Positions 53,187-61,858 of a stretch of 64,000 bases of DNA are shown in pieces; within the stretch, counting starts at the first letter, position 1, and every line of letters starts with the position of its first letter. Position numbers and translations under genes: made by a program. This DNA comes from an archaeon (GTDB lineage Archaea > Thermoproteota > Nitrososphaeria > Nitrososphaerales > JACAEJ01): the NCBI GenBank assembly GCA_024256265.1, contig JACGUK010000005.1, positions 62,001-126,000 on the forward strand, written 5' to 3'. The notes under the pieces are model-generated. The model ran no database searches, had not been told where the DNA came from, and saw nothing but the letters and a program-made list of their open reading frames with translations.

Positions 53187-54227
53187 TTGGGCGAGCTTAG
53201 AAAAGATTACTTTACAGATAGGCTTGTAATAATCACGAAAGATAGGACTAAACGCCCTATAGATCTTAAGATTGAAGAAGAGATCAGTAAAGAATGTCCT
53301 TACTGTCCTGGTCATGAGACTATGACTCTACCAGCAGAACTTGTACTTGTTCAGAGAGAAGGGACGCTCATTAAGCTCACTGATACAGAAGGAGAGATAA
53401 TTAAAGATTGGTGCGTGAGAGTTTTTCCTGATAAATTTCCTGTGGTATCCCCTGATGTTGCTATTGCTTATAGTGACGAACCTCTTTATCGTGAACCTGC
53501 TTATGGTTACCATTACATTGTTGTAGCTACACCAAGACACGATGAATTTTTTTCAAAGATGAGCTTAGACCAGTGGGTAAACGTACTCACAGTAGTCCAA
53601 GATAGAGTTAGATGGTTATACAGTCAAAAAAACGTGTCTTATGTCTCTATCTTTGCAAATCATGGAAAAGAAGCAGGTGCTCTAATCGAGCATCCTCATT
53701 TTCAGATAATTACTTTACCTCGTTTGCCTCCTCTTATAGAACAAGAAGCATCTAAGGTGCAAAAATCTATGCGTGAATTAGGGATTTGCCCCATGTGTAA
53801 TGTATTGCGTGTTGAATCAGGCGGACCGAGACAGATTCTCGCTACAGATCATTTCATTGCCTTTAGCCCTTGGGCTCCATCACATGTTTTTGAGTACTGG
53901 ATCTTCCCAAAGAAACATCAGACTAGCATCCTTAGAATTACTCAAAAAGAAATCAAAGATTTGGCATTGATCCTTAGATCAACATTAGGTGGCTTATCCA
54001 ACGCTCTAAACGAACCACCCTTCAGCATGATATTTCATATATCTTCTGAGAAAAAGACTACAAGGCAACTTCATTGGCATATAGAGATCTATCCTCAAAT
54101 CAAAAGATGGAATGGTTTTGAGAGGGGTACTAATACATACATAAATCAGTTTTCACCAGAGCAAGCAGCTGAATTGCTTGGTAGCGCCTCCAGGAAAGAG
54201 ATTGCCAAGCTCGTTGGCATCTTTTGA
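53187..54227 (+). CDS. galT: Galactose-1-phosphate uridylyltransferase
   Basis: A 346-residue HIT-superfamily nucleotidyltransferase. Zinc-type CPYCPGHE lies near residue 36, active site HPHFQI follows EHPHF, and CPMCNVLRVE holds further ligands. It swaps UMP between UDP-glucose and sugar-1-phosphates. The start is TTG; a TATA box (TTTATACA) about 30 bases upstream supports leaderless initiation. It precedes a nucleotidyltransferase gene. Confidence 0.84.
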   Translation: MGELRKDYFTDRLVIITKDRTKRPIDLKIEEEISKECPYCPGHETMTLPAELVLVQREGTLIKLTDTEGEIIKDWCVRVFPDKFPVVSPDVAIAYSDEPLYREPAYGYHYIVVATPRHDEFFSKMSLDQWVNVLTVVQDRVRWLYSQKNVSYVSIFANHGKEAGALIEHPHFQIITLPRLPPLIEQEASKVQKSMRELGICPMCNVLRVESGGPRQILATDHFIAFSPWAPSHVFEYWIFPKKHQTSILRITQKEIKDLALILRSTLGGLSNALNEPPFSMIFHISSEKKTTRQLHWHIEIYPQIKRWNGFERGTNTYINQFSPEQAAELLGSASRKEIAKLVGIF

Positions 54228-54352
54228 TGATAGATTTGAGTTGTTTAATTATGAACCTAAGAAGGTGGTCGATTATAAATGCGATGGCTTATTCTAAAGA
54301 TTAAACATGAAATGTTTGCTCTAGTAACATCACAGAAGGTGAGTTGAAAATT

Positions 54353-55072
54353 ATGGCTAGGCGAAATTTGAAAGCTGTAATTCTTGCTGGTGGTCTTGGG
54401 ACAAGGCTTCGTCCATACACCCTCTTCATGCCCAAGCCCATGTTGCCATTAGGCGATAAGCCTGTTCTTGAGCACTTGGTATCTTGGCTTTATAAAAATG
54501 GCATAAGAGAGATAGTTATCTGTGTGGGCTATCTTAGAAGGATAATAGAAGATTATTTCAAAGACGGGAAGGAATTGGATGTTAAGATTACATATGCAAG
54601 GACAAATACGCCTATGGGAACAGCAGGCCAGTTGAAGAGTGCAGAGAAGTTCATAGATGGAACTTTCCTATGTGTTTACGGAGATTCAATTTATGATTTT
54701 AATGTTAAGGATATGATAGACTTTCATGATAAGAAGAAGGCACTGGCTACTATAGCTTTAATCTCATATAAAACTACTCTAAAGTATGGTTTCATAGATA
54801 TTGATGAAAATGGATTGGTTAAGAGATGGAGAGAGAAACCCAGCATTGAGGGACTCATCAACATTGGTTGCTATGTTATGGAACCAAAGTTTCTAAACTA
54901 TATACCAAAGGATACTAGGTTCGGAATGAATTTTGCCTTTGATAAGGCTATAGAGGCAAAAGAGAGAATATATGGCTATATCGCTAAAGGCAGCTTCATA
55001 GATATAGGGGATAAGAAAGGCTATATTGAGGTTTATAAGAAGTATCTGGATAAATTAGGGGATATAATCTGA
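54353..55072 (+). CDS. Sugar-1-phosphate nucleotidyltransferase
   Basis: About 239 residues. Signature VILAGGLGTRLRPYTLFMPK with the pyrophosphorylase Lys, then PLGDKPVLEHLV, CVYGDSIYDF (metal site) and a C-terminal PKDTRFGMNF. It lacks an LbH acyltransferase-like tail, so it is the short RfbA/mannose-1-P guanylyltransferase-like type making NDP-sugars. ATG 54353 is chosen with GGTGAG upstream; TTG 54344 is possible. It converges with deoA. Confidence 0.85.
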   Translation: MARRNLKAVILAGGLGTRLRPYTLFMPKPMLPLGDKPVLEHLVSWLYKNGIREIVICVGYLRRIIEDYFKDGKELDVKITYARTNTPMGTAGQLKSAEKFIDGTFLCVYGDSIYDFNVKDMIDFHDKKKALATIALISYKTTLKYGFIDIDENGLVKRWREKPSIEGLINIGCYVMEPKFLNYIPKDTRFGMNFAFDKAIEAKERIYGYIAKGSFIDIGDKKGYIEVYKKYLDKLGDII

Positions 55073-55133
55073 TCTAAAATTCGACTCAGTTAAGTATCTA
55101 AAAAGATATTTGACTAATTATAATGTAATCCTC

Positions 55134-56675
55134 TTATCGCTCTAGAATGAAAGCTCTTTCGTGTTGGGCTTTCGCTGGAATGCGACTCATTATCATGACA
55201 TCGTATCTCTGGCCCACCCCGATTGGTTTAAGATTTTCCGCGAGGGCAAAGGCACTCTCAAGCTTCTGACTTCTTTCTGCATAAATTTCAAAGAGCACAT
55301 CTCCCTTAACAACTTCGTTGCCGATCTTAACCTTCAAGAGGACACCGGCACCCTTCTCCTTCGGCGCACCAGCCTCTCTAGCTATCTGAACTATGTCGTT
55401 GTTATTGATCCATAAAACCTTTCCATCATGGTTTGATACTACCTTTGCTACTTTGTCCCCCACCTTTATATCTTCGGGTTTGATACGTGGGTTTCCGCCT
55501 TGAGATGAGATGATCTCTCTAAGCTTTGCCTCAGCCTTGCCTGTTCGAAGAATCCTTGTTGCCTCATCTCTACTGCACTCAACCCCTGACATCTCAAGGA
55601 GCATGCTTGCCAGGTTGATGGCCTTGTCCTGCAGATCGACAGGACCCTTACCCATCAGTGCCTGTAAAGCCTCTCTTGCTTCAAGAGCTGGACCTACAGC
55701 AAAGCCTATAGGTTGCTCTCCAAAGGTTACGGCGCACTCAACCTTGATGCCCAATCGCTCTCCAAGCTCGATAAAGTTTCTAGCAAGATGCTGGGCTTCT
55801 CCTATGGTCTTGATCTTAGATCCTCTACCCGTTGGTAAATCGATTACTACAAAATCGGCTCCAATGGCTTTCTTTTTGCTCATGATTGATGGTAATAATA
55901 GTGGATCAATCGAGAGAGGATATTCGACTTGAATGAATAGGTCATCTGCAGGTGCTAGATCAAGAGTCCCTCCCCAAGCCAGACATGCCTTTGTCTTCTT
56001 CACCACATCTCTAATTTCCTCCAAGCTCAAGTCTACGGGGCATAAGGATTCGACTCTGTCTGCAGTTCCGGCAGGAGATGTTATCGCCCTAGAAGACGTT
56101 TTGGGAATGGTGAAGCCTGCTGCAGCAACTATAGGAACCACAAGAATGGTAGTTTTATCTCCTGGAACTCCTCCAATGCTGTGCTTATCGAGAATAGGAT
56201 GATTCTCCCATTCCAAGATTTGCCCGGTTTCGACCATAGCCCTTGACAGGGCTTCGATTTCATTCATATCCGTCCCTCTTACATGAAGAGTGGTTACAAA
56301 TGATGCCAGCTCGATATCACTCAATTGCTGATCGACTACGTCCCTGACTATAGCCCTAATTTCCTGAGAATTGAGTCCGTAACCAAGAATCTTGTCATGG
56401 ATATACGTTAAAGATTCAGGTCTCTTTACTGGAAATAGATCGACTTCATCTCCAGACCTTACGCCCAGTCCGGATTGAACCTCATCAAACACGCCTATAG
56501 TATTCCTAGGGAACCTTGTCGCTATGTTGACTATTGCTATGACAGACTTGTCTTTGTACGTAACTTGCACCCTATCAGAGGTGCGCACTCCAAGTAGGCT
56601 GGCATCTTTATCATCCATGATGACTATGAGCTTTCTGCCAGCCTCTATCCCCAAAACCTTAACCTTGAACTTCAT
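55134..56675 (-). CDS. deoA: AMP phosphorylase
   Basis: From ATG 56675 the protein is 513 residues and begins KFKVKVLGIEAGRK, as in archaeal AMP phosphorylase; the frame extends eight codons further up. Motifs: DKHSIGGVPGDKTT and SRAITSPAGTADRVE of the thymidine-phosphorylase family, CLAWGGTLDLAPADD. It splits AMP (or CMP/UMP) with phosphate into the base and ribose-1,5-bisphosphate, first step of the archaeal AMP pathway. G+C is raised (32 of 60 in line 55561-55620) relative to rbcL beside it. It diverges from rbcL. Confidence 0.88.
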   Translation of the reverse strand: MKFKVKVLGIEAGRKLIVIMDDKDASLLGVRTSDRVQVTYKDKSVIAIVNIATRFPRNTIGVFDEVQSGLGVRSGDEVDLFPVKRPESLTYIHDKILGYGLNSQEIRAIVRDVVDQQLSDIELASFVTTLHVRGTDMNEIEALSRAMVETGQILEWENHPILDKHSIGGVPGDKTTILVVPIVAAAGFTIPKTSSRAITSPAGTADRVESLCPVDLSLEEIRDVVKKTKACLAWGGTLDLAPADDLFIQVEYPLSIDPLLLPSIMSKKKAIGADFVVIDLPTGRGSKIKTIGEAQHLARNFIELGERLGIKVECAVTFGEQPIGFAVGPALEAREALQALMGKGPVDLQDKAINLASMLLEMSGVECSRDEATRILRTGKAEAKLREIISSQGGNPRIKPEDIKVGDKVAKVVSNHDGKVLWINNNDIVQIAREAGAPKEKGAGVLLKVKIGNEVVKGDVLFEIYAERSQKLESAFALAENLKPIGVGQRYDVMIMSRIPAKAQHERAFILER

Positions 56676-56798
56676 GTGCCAATTTTCCGATGGTCTCATA
56701 GTTCAACGGAGATATAAGGCGATTGCTCTATGCGGAAATTTGGTGGTGAAGGGCAGTATCACATAAATACAATTTTGGCTAAGAAGAGTTGGAGAGAT

Positions 56799-58022
56799 AT
56801 GAGGTACATCGATTTCGTCGATCTTGACTACAGGCCAAGTAAGGATGATGTTATTTGCGATTTTTTTGTTGAGCCCGAGGGCATTGACTTAAAGGAGGCT
56901 GCTGGAGGGGTTGCCGCTGAGAGCTCTATAGGCACTTGGACCGAACTCAAGACCGAAAAGCCTTATGTCAAAAAATTACAAGCAAAAGTGTTCAGAATTG
57001 ATGGGAATAGCGTAAAAATAGCATACCCTATCAAACTCTTCGAACTTGGCAATATGCCCAACATTATGAGCAGCATAGCTGGGAATGTCTTCGGTCTTAA
57101 GACTCTGAGGAATTTGAGGCTTAACGATATAACTCTGCCATCAAGAATCTTAAAGAGTTTCAAGGGTCCAAAGTATGGAATCCCTGGCATTCGAAGAATC
57201 ATGAAGATTTCTAACAGACCATTAGTAGGTACCATCATTAAACCAAAACTTGGATTAAAGACAGAGGATCATGCAAGAGTTGCCTATGAAGCTTGGGTTG
57301 GTGGATGTGACATAGTTAAGGACGATGAGAACTTAAGTAGTCAAAGGTTTAATCCGTTTGAAGAACGTGTCATAAAAACTTTGGAGAAAAGAGACAAAGC
57401 TGAGGAAGAAACTGGAGAAAAGAAAGTCTACATGGTTAATATCACAGCGGAAACTGAAGAGATGCTGAAAAGGGCGGATTATGTGCTTAAAAATGGTGGA
57501 GAATACGTTATGGTTGACATTCTGACATGTGGTTTCTCTTCCTTACAAACACTGCGTGAAAGAGACTTTAACCTTGTAATCCACGGGCATAGAGCTGGGC
57601 ATGCAACGTTTACAAAAAATCCAAAGCATGGAATTTCAATGCGAGTAATAGCTAAAGTTGCGAGAATCATAGGTGTTGACCAGCTTCATGTCGGCACCAT
57701 TGTGGGGAAGATGTTTGAAACAAAAGAAGAAGTAGCAGAGAACTGTTTAGCGTTAAGAACAGAATTGAACACATTAAAGCAGGTCTTGCCAGTTGCTTCA
57801 GGCGGTTTACATCCTAGATTAGTTCCGACATTGATCGAGTTTTTTGGAAAAGACTTCATTATCCAAGCTGGAGGAGGTATTCACGGTCACAAATATGGAA
57901 CGTCAGCGGGAGCAACAGCAATGCGTCAGGCAGTTGATGCTACTTTAGAAGGAATAACCTTAAGCGAATATGCTAAGACACATAAAGAGCTCAAAATAGC
58001 ACTGCAAATTTGGAAACAATAA
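56799..58022 (+). CDS. rbcL: Form III ribulose-1,5-bisphosphate carboxylase
   Basis: From ATG 56799 (MRYIDFVDLDYRP) the protein is 407 residues; the longer frame from 56730 is unlikely as archaeal form III proteins begin here. Active-site residues: K148 in IIKPKLGL, carbamylated K174 with D176 and E177 in VKDDENLS, loop 6 GTIVGKMFET, SGGLHPRLVP and AGGGIHGHKYGT phosphate sites. It turns ribulose bisphosphate plus CO2 into two 3-phosphoglycerates in nucleotide breakdown. It diverges from deoA and converges with the isomerase gene 16 bases on. Confidence 0.9.
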   Translation: MRYIDFVDLDYRPSKDDVICDFFVEPEGIDLKEAAGGVAAESSIGTWTELKTEKPYVKKLQAKVFRIDGNSVKIAYPIKLFELGNMPNIMSSIAGNVFGLKTLRNLRLNDITLPSRILKSFKGPKYGIPGIRRIMKISNRPLVGTIIKPKLGLKTEDHARVAYEAWVGGCDIVKDDENLSSQRFNPFEERVIKTLEKRDKAEEETGEKKVYMVNITAETEEMLKRADYVLKNGGEYVMVDILTCGFSSLQTLRERDFNLVIHGHRAGHATFTKNPKHGISMRVIAKVARIIGVDQLHVGTIVGKMFETKEEVAENCLALRTELNTLKQVLPVASGGLHPRLVPTLIEFFGKDFIIQAGGGIHGHKYGTSAGATAMRQAVDATLEGITLSEYAKTHKELKIALQIWKQ

Positions 58023-58038
58023 GATCAAAGGTTTGAAT

Positions 58039-58962
58039 TCACTCAAAAATCCATGGATACCTTCTATGCATTACCTCAATTATTGAATGTGGAGAAATTA
58101 TTCCCTCTTCACATATTATGCCATGAATGAAATCACGCCTTGTCACATCAAAAGCTGGATTTCGTATAATCAAGTTTTTAGGAGGATTTTTCCAAATTTC
58201 ACCTGAACTCCTTTCCTCTATTTTCTCATAATCCCCATACATGGTTACTGGATCGAACTTTAAGAGCTCTGTAACTATGTAGAAGGGCGTTCTGGCTTCA
58301 TGAGCCAAAAGAGCGATCATGCTTGTTCCTATTTTGTTTATCACGTTTCCCTCCGAAGTTATGGCGTCCGCTCCTACGATCACAAGGTCAACTCGATTCA
58401 TGAAAAAGCGAGTAGCCGAATCTACGATGAAGGTTGTTTTTATACCTAATCTCAGCATTTCTTTAGCAGTTATTCTGCCTTGAAAAATGGGCCTGGTTTC
58501 GGTGCAGATGACCTCAAACGATTTTCCCTCCTTTTTCGCTTTTTCCAGTACATAATTTACCGTGGAAGAATGGCAATGAGTTAGAATAACCGAGTTATTC
58601 CGTATTCTTCTAGCTCCTATCTTAGCAATCTTTTCCTTCGAGTCTTCAAGGTCTTTTAGAAACTCTCCCGAAATCAATGAAATTGATTCAGCCAACTTCT
58701 TAACGTTTTTTTCTTGGCTTTTTTCTACTCGGCTGATTATCCATCGGACAGCATTTCTCATAAGTGGCTCAGTTTCTCTAGAAGCAAAAAGAATCTCCTT
58801 AGCCTCTGAGAGCTCGTTCAAGAATTCTTTTTTGGTTTTGGCTTCTGTTTGCCTTGCTTGAACTTCTAATGCTTTAATGGCAGCTATGGCGACGTTTCTT
58901 GCACCTTGAACTTCAAGTCTTTTTATCTTTTCAGCAGCAGATTGAATCAACTCAAACAACAA
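58039..58962 (-). CDS. Ribose-1,5-bisphosphate isomerase
   Basis: A 307-residue eIF2B-related isomerase. C130 (LTHCHSSTV) and D199 (VGADAITSEG) line up, each shifted by five, with the catalytic Cys135 and Asp204 I recall for the Thermococcus enzyme. ICTETRPIFQG and NKIGT are family motifs. It makes ribulose-1,5-bisphosphate for the adjacent RuBisCO. TTG is the start with GGTGGAG upstream. Being next to rbcL and deoA supports this over methylthioribose-1-phosphate isomerase. Confidence 0.86.
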   Translation of the reverse strand: MLFELIQSAAEKIKRLEVQGARNVAIAAIKALEVQARQTEAKTKKEFLNELSEAKEILFASRETEPLMRNAVRWIISRVEKSQEKNVKKLAESISLISGEFLKDLEDSKEKIAKIGARRIRNNSVILTHCHSSTVNYVLEKAKKEGKSFEVICTETRPIFQGRITAKEMLRLGIKTTFIVDSATRFFMNRVDLVIVGADAITSEGNVINKIGTSMIALLAHEARTPFYIVTELLKFDPVTMYGDYEKIEERSSGEIWKNPPKNLIIRNPAFDVTRRDFIHGIICEEGIISPHSIIEVMHRRYPWIFE

Positions 58963-59052
58963 TCTCCACCTGCAAGAACTACTACTCCTTTAGCTGACAA
59001 ATGCTATAAACCTTCGGTATCTATTAGGGAAAGAATATACTCAGCGCATCCT

Positions 59053-59115
59053 GACGACTCAGTCAAATGCCTTTATCTCATTCGTTCTGATTAACTCTGA
59101 GACATCATCGTCGTC
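59053..59115 (-). ncRNA. C/D box sRNA candidate
   Basis: Read on the minus strand: terminal stem GACGAC...GTCGTC (6 bp perfect), C box ATGATGT, 12-nt guide, D' box CAGA, 4-nt spacer, C' box ATGAGAT, 12-nt guide, D box CTGA. The two 12-base guides are the standard archaeal spacing. The D guide AAAGGCAUUUGA is complementary over 10 bases to CAAAUGCCUU in the conserved large-subunit rRNA segment near E. coli 1936-1944, as I remember it. A TATA-like box lies about 30 bases upstream (59138-59152). C' and D' are degenerate, so function at that half is less sure. Confidence 0.62.
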
Positions 59116-59140
59116 TTGATTAAAATCTCTCTCCACTTTA

Positions 59141-59833
59141 TTATACTTTATCTTCTTTAACCTTTAAGATTGAATCAATTAAGGCTATGATGTCTTTTAA
59201 AGAGTCTATAACATAATCGGGCTTTGCTTCGATTAGGTTTTTAATACTTGATACTCCAGTCGGTACAGCCACAGAAATGACCTTAGCCTTCTTTGCTGCT
59301 AAAATGTCTATGACACCATCTCCAACATATATAGCTTCTTTTACATCGATCCCTAAAATTTCTATGGCTCTTTTTATGCTACCCTCATCTGGCTTTAACT
59401 CCTCAGAATCCTCTCTTGTAACTACTACATCGAAGAAATCATTCAATTCAAACTTTTTTATGACAATGCTCGTAGCTTTTCGTCCATTATTCGTCACTAT
59501 TGCCAACTTTAGCCCAAGATTTTTGATTCCAATTAAAGTTTGAAGCGTATTTGGTTGGATTTCAGTCTCATTTGCAGCTTTTAATTCTATCTTCTCAATG
59601 ATATTCCATAAAGACTTCTTCAAATCTGAGAAGGTTTTTGCATCAGTGCGCTCTTTTATCGATTTAAGCATAGAGTATAAGCTTAAATTTTCAGATAAAT
59701 TCTCAGTATTCATACCTCTTCTTCTTATCTCTGCAATAGCCTCTTTACGTGCTCTTATGAAATCTAATGCAAATTTTACCAAAGTCCCATCAAGATCAAA
59801 GATTACTGCCTTTATGCTCAAACTCTCTGCCAC
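59141..59833 (-). CDS. HAD-superfamily phosphatase (paralogue)
   Basis: A 230-residue HAD enzyme with the same layout as the gene at 45697: FDLDGTLVKF, IVTNNGRK, Lys in ELKPDEGS, YVGDGVIDILAAK. The two proteins are similar across the whole length including the cap, so they probably arose by duplication. Substrate unknown; a phosphatase for sugar or glycolate phosphate would fit the RuBisCO neighbourhood. Its stop overlaps the promoter of the C/D sRNA. Confidence 0.82.
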   Translation of the reverse strand: MAESLSIKAVIFDLDGTLVKFALDFIRARKEAIAEIRRRGMNTENLSENLSLYSMLKSIKERTDAKTFSDLKKSLWNIIEKIELKAANETEIQPNTLQTLIGIKNLGLKLAIVTNNGRKATSIVIKKFELNDFFDVVVTREDSEELKPDEGSIKRAIEILGIDVKEAIYVGDGVIDILAAKKAKVISVAVPTGVSSIKNLIEAKPDYVIDSLKDIIALIDSILKVKEDKV

Positions 59834-59870
59834 AATCTAAGATAAGTCAAGAATATTAGCATGTTGTTAT

Positions 59871-61004
59871 ATGAAGAAATCTATGGCTACAATCTCTGAT
59901 AGGATTCTATTGCTATTGTCGATAAAGGAGGAAGAGAAGCGCATAGGCATCGATCATATATTTGAGAAGACTCATAGAGATTTATTATTCGTAGAGAAAA
60001 GGGAGATTAGTAAAGATGATGTCGAAAGGACAGTAAAAGACTTGATCTCTAAAGGGTTAGTTGAGCGTTTTGATGATGGTTACTCTTTGAGCAAAGAAGG
60101 AGAAAAGATCATGGAGAATATAATTCTTGAAAAGGAGAGAGAATTGAACCGCTCTTACACTATGGTCTGGCTAGCTAAGAAGTATTACCCTCATGTTGCA
60201 AGATTTATGATACCTTTCCTTAAGGACAGAGCAGTATCTGCTGTAAAAATATTTTCTGGAAAGAGAGACCCTATAAAAGAGGTAGATGCTATATTCGTGC
60301 GTTATGTGAAGTATAAGCCTAAGCCGATCTTTCTAACTATAGGTTCAGAGAGTAAGCTCATGTCATTAGTTTTTGACCATTGTATAGATTTCATACCTTA
60401 CGTGCATAAGCTTGATGCTAATGAACCAGATTTTTTCATTCTCGATCTTGATGCAGGATCAGATATAATGAAAATCCAGAGAGCCTTCGATTTTATAAGA
60501 TACATTGCCTTTGAATTATCAAACCTTCTTATAGAATTAGAAGTAGAACCTATGGCTAAGTTTAGTGGTTCAAGGGGCTTTCAGATATGGGCTAGCTTTG
60601 ACAATAGCGAATTAAGAGGAGATTTATTCAAGAGTTATAGAGAGATGGCAATAGCCATCCAGAACAAATTGGAAGAAAGGCTTCAGAATAAGATCGATGA
60701 GATGGTTTCTATTTTCCCAGATATAGTGCACCATGGTAAGCAGATAACAACATCAACAGTAGCTCATAAAGAGGAGAGGGCTTCTCAAATCTTGGTGGAT
60801 TGGTCATCTTTAAAGCCTATGGGGGATGTTAGAGCTCCTTTTTCGATTCATTATAAGACAGGCTTAGCATCTTTGCCTATTCCTATAGATGAAATAAAAG
60901 ATTTCGATGTAAAAGAAGCCCATCCATTAAGCATCATCAAAAATCTTAGCAGGTATGAGAAAGCGGCTAAGATGAAAAAATGCAGTCCTCCAAAACTCAT
61001 CTAA
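59871..61004 (+). CDS. Winged-helix plus AEP-type small primase fusion
   Basis: A 377-residue protein. Residues 8-90 form a winged-helix-like DNA-binding part (DDVERTVKDLISKGLVERFDDGYSLS). The rest is an archaeo-eukaryotic primase domain with DLD (D192, D194), SGSRGFQ (232-238), and D310, R321, S325, H327 in the VDWSS...RAPFSIH region. It resembles PriS and the polymerase part of LigD. The normal PriS zinc knuckle is not evident, and no ligase or Ku gene is here. It may act in repair or mobile-element priming. Confidence 0.72.
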   Translation: MKKSMATISDRILLLLSIKEEEKRIGIDHIFEKTHRDLLFVEKREISKDDVERTVKDLISKGLVERFDDGYSLSKEGEKIMENIILEKERELNRSYTMVWLAKKYYPHVARFMIPFLKDRAVSAVKIFSGKRDPIKEVDAIFVRYVKYKPKPIFLTIGSESKLMSLVFDHCIDFIPYVHKLDANEPDFFILDLDAGSDIMKIQRAFDFIRYIAFELSNLLIELEVEPMAKFSGSRGFQIWASFDNSELRGDLFKSYREMAIAIQNKLEERLQNKIDEMVSIFPDIVHHGKQITTSTVAHKEERASQILVDWSSLKPMGDVRAPFSIHYKTGLASLPIPIDEIKDFDVKEAHPLSIIKNLSRYEKAAKMKKCSPPKLI

Positions 61005-61045
61005 AAGATATATAAATATAGACTACGCTTTAAGGAAAGTATATC

Positions 61046-61858
61046 ATGAGCGATTATGATTTTCCTATACTCGAAGTCTTGAACCTTTGGAAGAGTTATA
61101 ATGGGCATCAGGCAGTCAGAGGACTTGATCTTGAAGTTAAAAAAGGCGAAATATTCGGGTTGTTAGGTCCTAATGGAGCTGGTAAGACAACTACGTTAAA
61201 AATCATAGCAGGACTCTTAAAGATGGATAAAGGAATAGTTAAGATCGATGGGATAGATATATCTGAGGAGCCATATGATTATAAAAAGCTAATCGGCTAC
61301 TTGCCTGAGAATCCTACTCTGCCTGAGTACTTGACGGCTGAGGAATTTTTAGGATATGTGGTAAAGATAAGAGATATCCCATTAAATGAGATTAAGGATA
61401 GAATCAACTACTATCTTGAGCTCTTTGATCTTGAGAAGAGAAGAAAGGATCTTATTGTCTCATTATCAAGAGGCATGAAGCAGAAATTGGCTCTCTCGGC
61501 TGCTTTGATTCATAAGCCATCTCTCTTAATCTTAGACGAACCTCTTATTGGAATAGATCCAACAGGGCAACATCATATTAAGATTAGGTTAAAGGAAATG
61601 ATAAAAGAAGGTCGATCAGTACTGGTCTCAACACACATGATCGACACAGCAGAGAGACTTTGTGATAGAGTGGGCATAATCCATAATGGTAGAAATGTAG
61701 CCTCTGGCACTTTGGAAAAACTAAGGCGCATAGCTGAGATGGGCGAGGATTCCACTCTTGAGCAGATGTTCCTGAAGCTAACTCAAGAAGCTGAAGAAGT
61801 TGTTGAAGAAAAACCGATGAGAAGAAGGCTTTTCGGTCTATTTAGGAAGAGGAAATAA
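61046..61858 (+). CDS. ABC-2 exporter ATPase
   Basis: A 270-residue ATPase: Walker A GPNGAGKTT (residues 36-44), signature LSRGMKQK, Walker B LLILDEP and LVSTHMI switch. The C-terminal tail is lysine/arginine-rich. It pairs with the permease that starts at its stop (1-nt overlap). The cargo is unknown; exporters of this class move drugs or surface polymers. Confidence 0.85.
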   Translation: MSDYDFPILEVLNLWKSYNGHQAVRGLDLEVKKGEIFGLLGPNGAGKTTTLKIIAGLLKMDKGIVKIDGIDISEEPYDYKKLIGYLPENPTLPEYLTAEEFLGYVVKIRDIPLNEIKDRINYYLELFDLEKRRKDLIVSLSRGMKQKLALSAALIHKPSLLILDEPLIGIDPTGQHHIKIRLKEMIKEGRSVLVSTHMIDTAERLCDRVGIIHNGRNVASGTLEKLRRIAEMGEDSTLEQMFLKLTQEAEEVVEEKPMRRRLFGLFRKRK

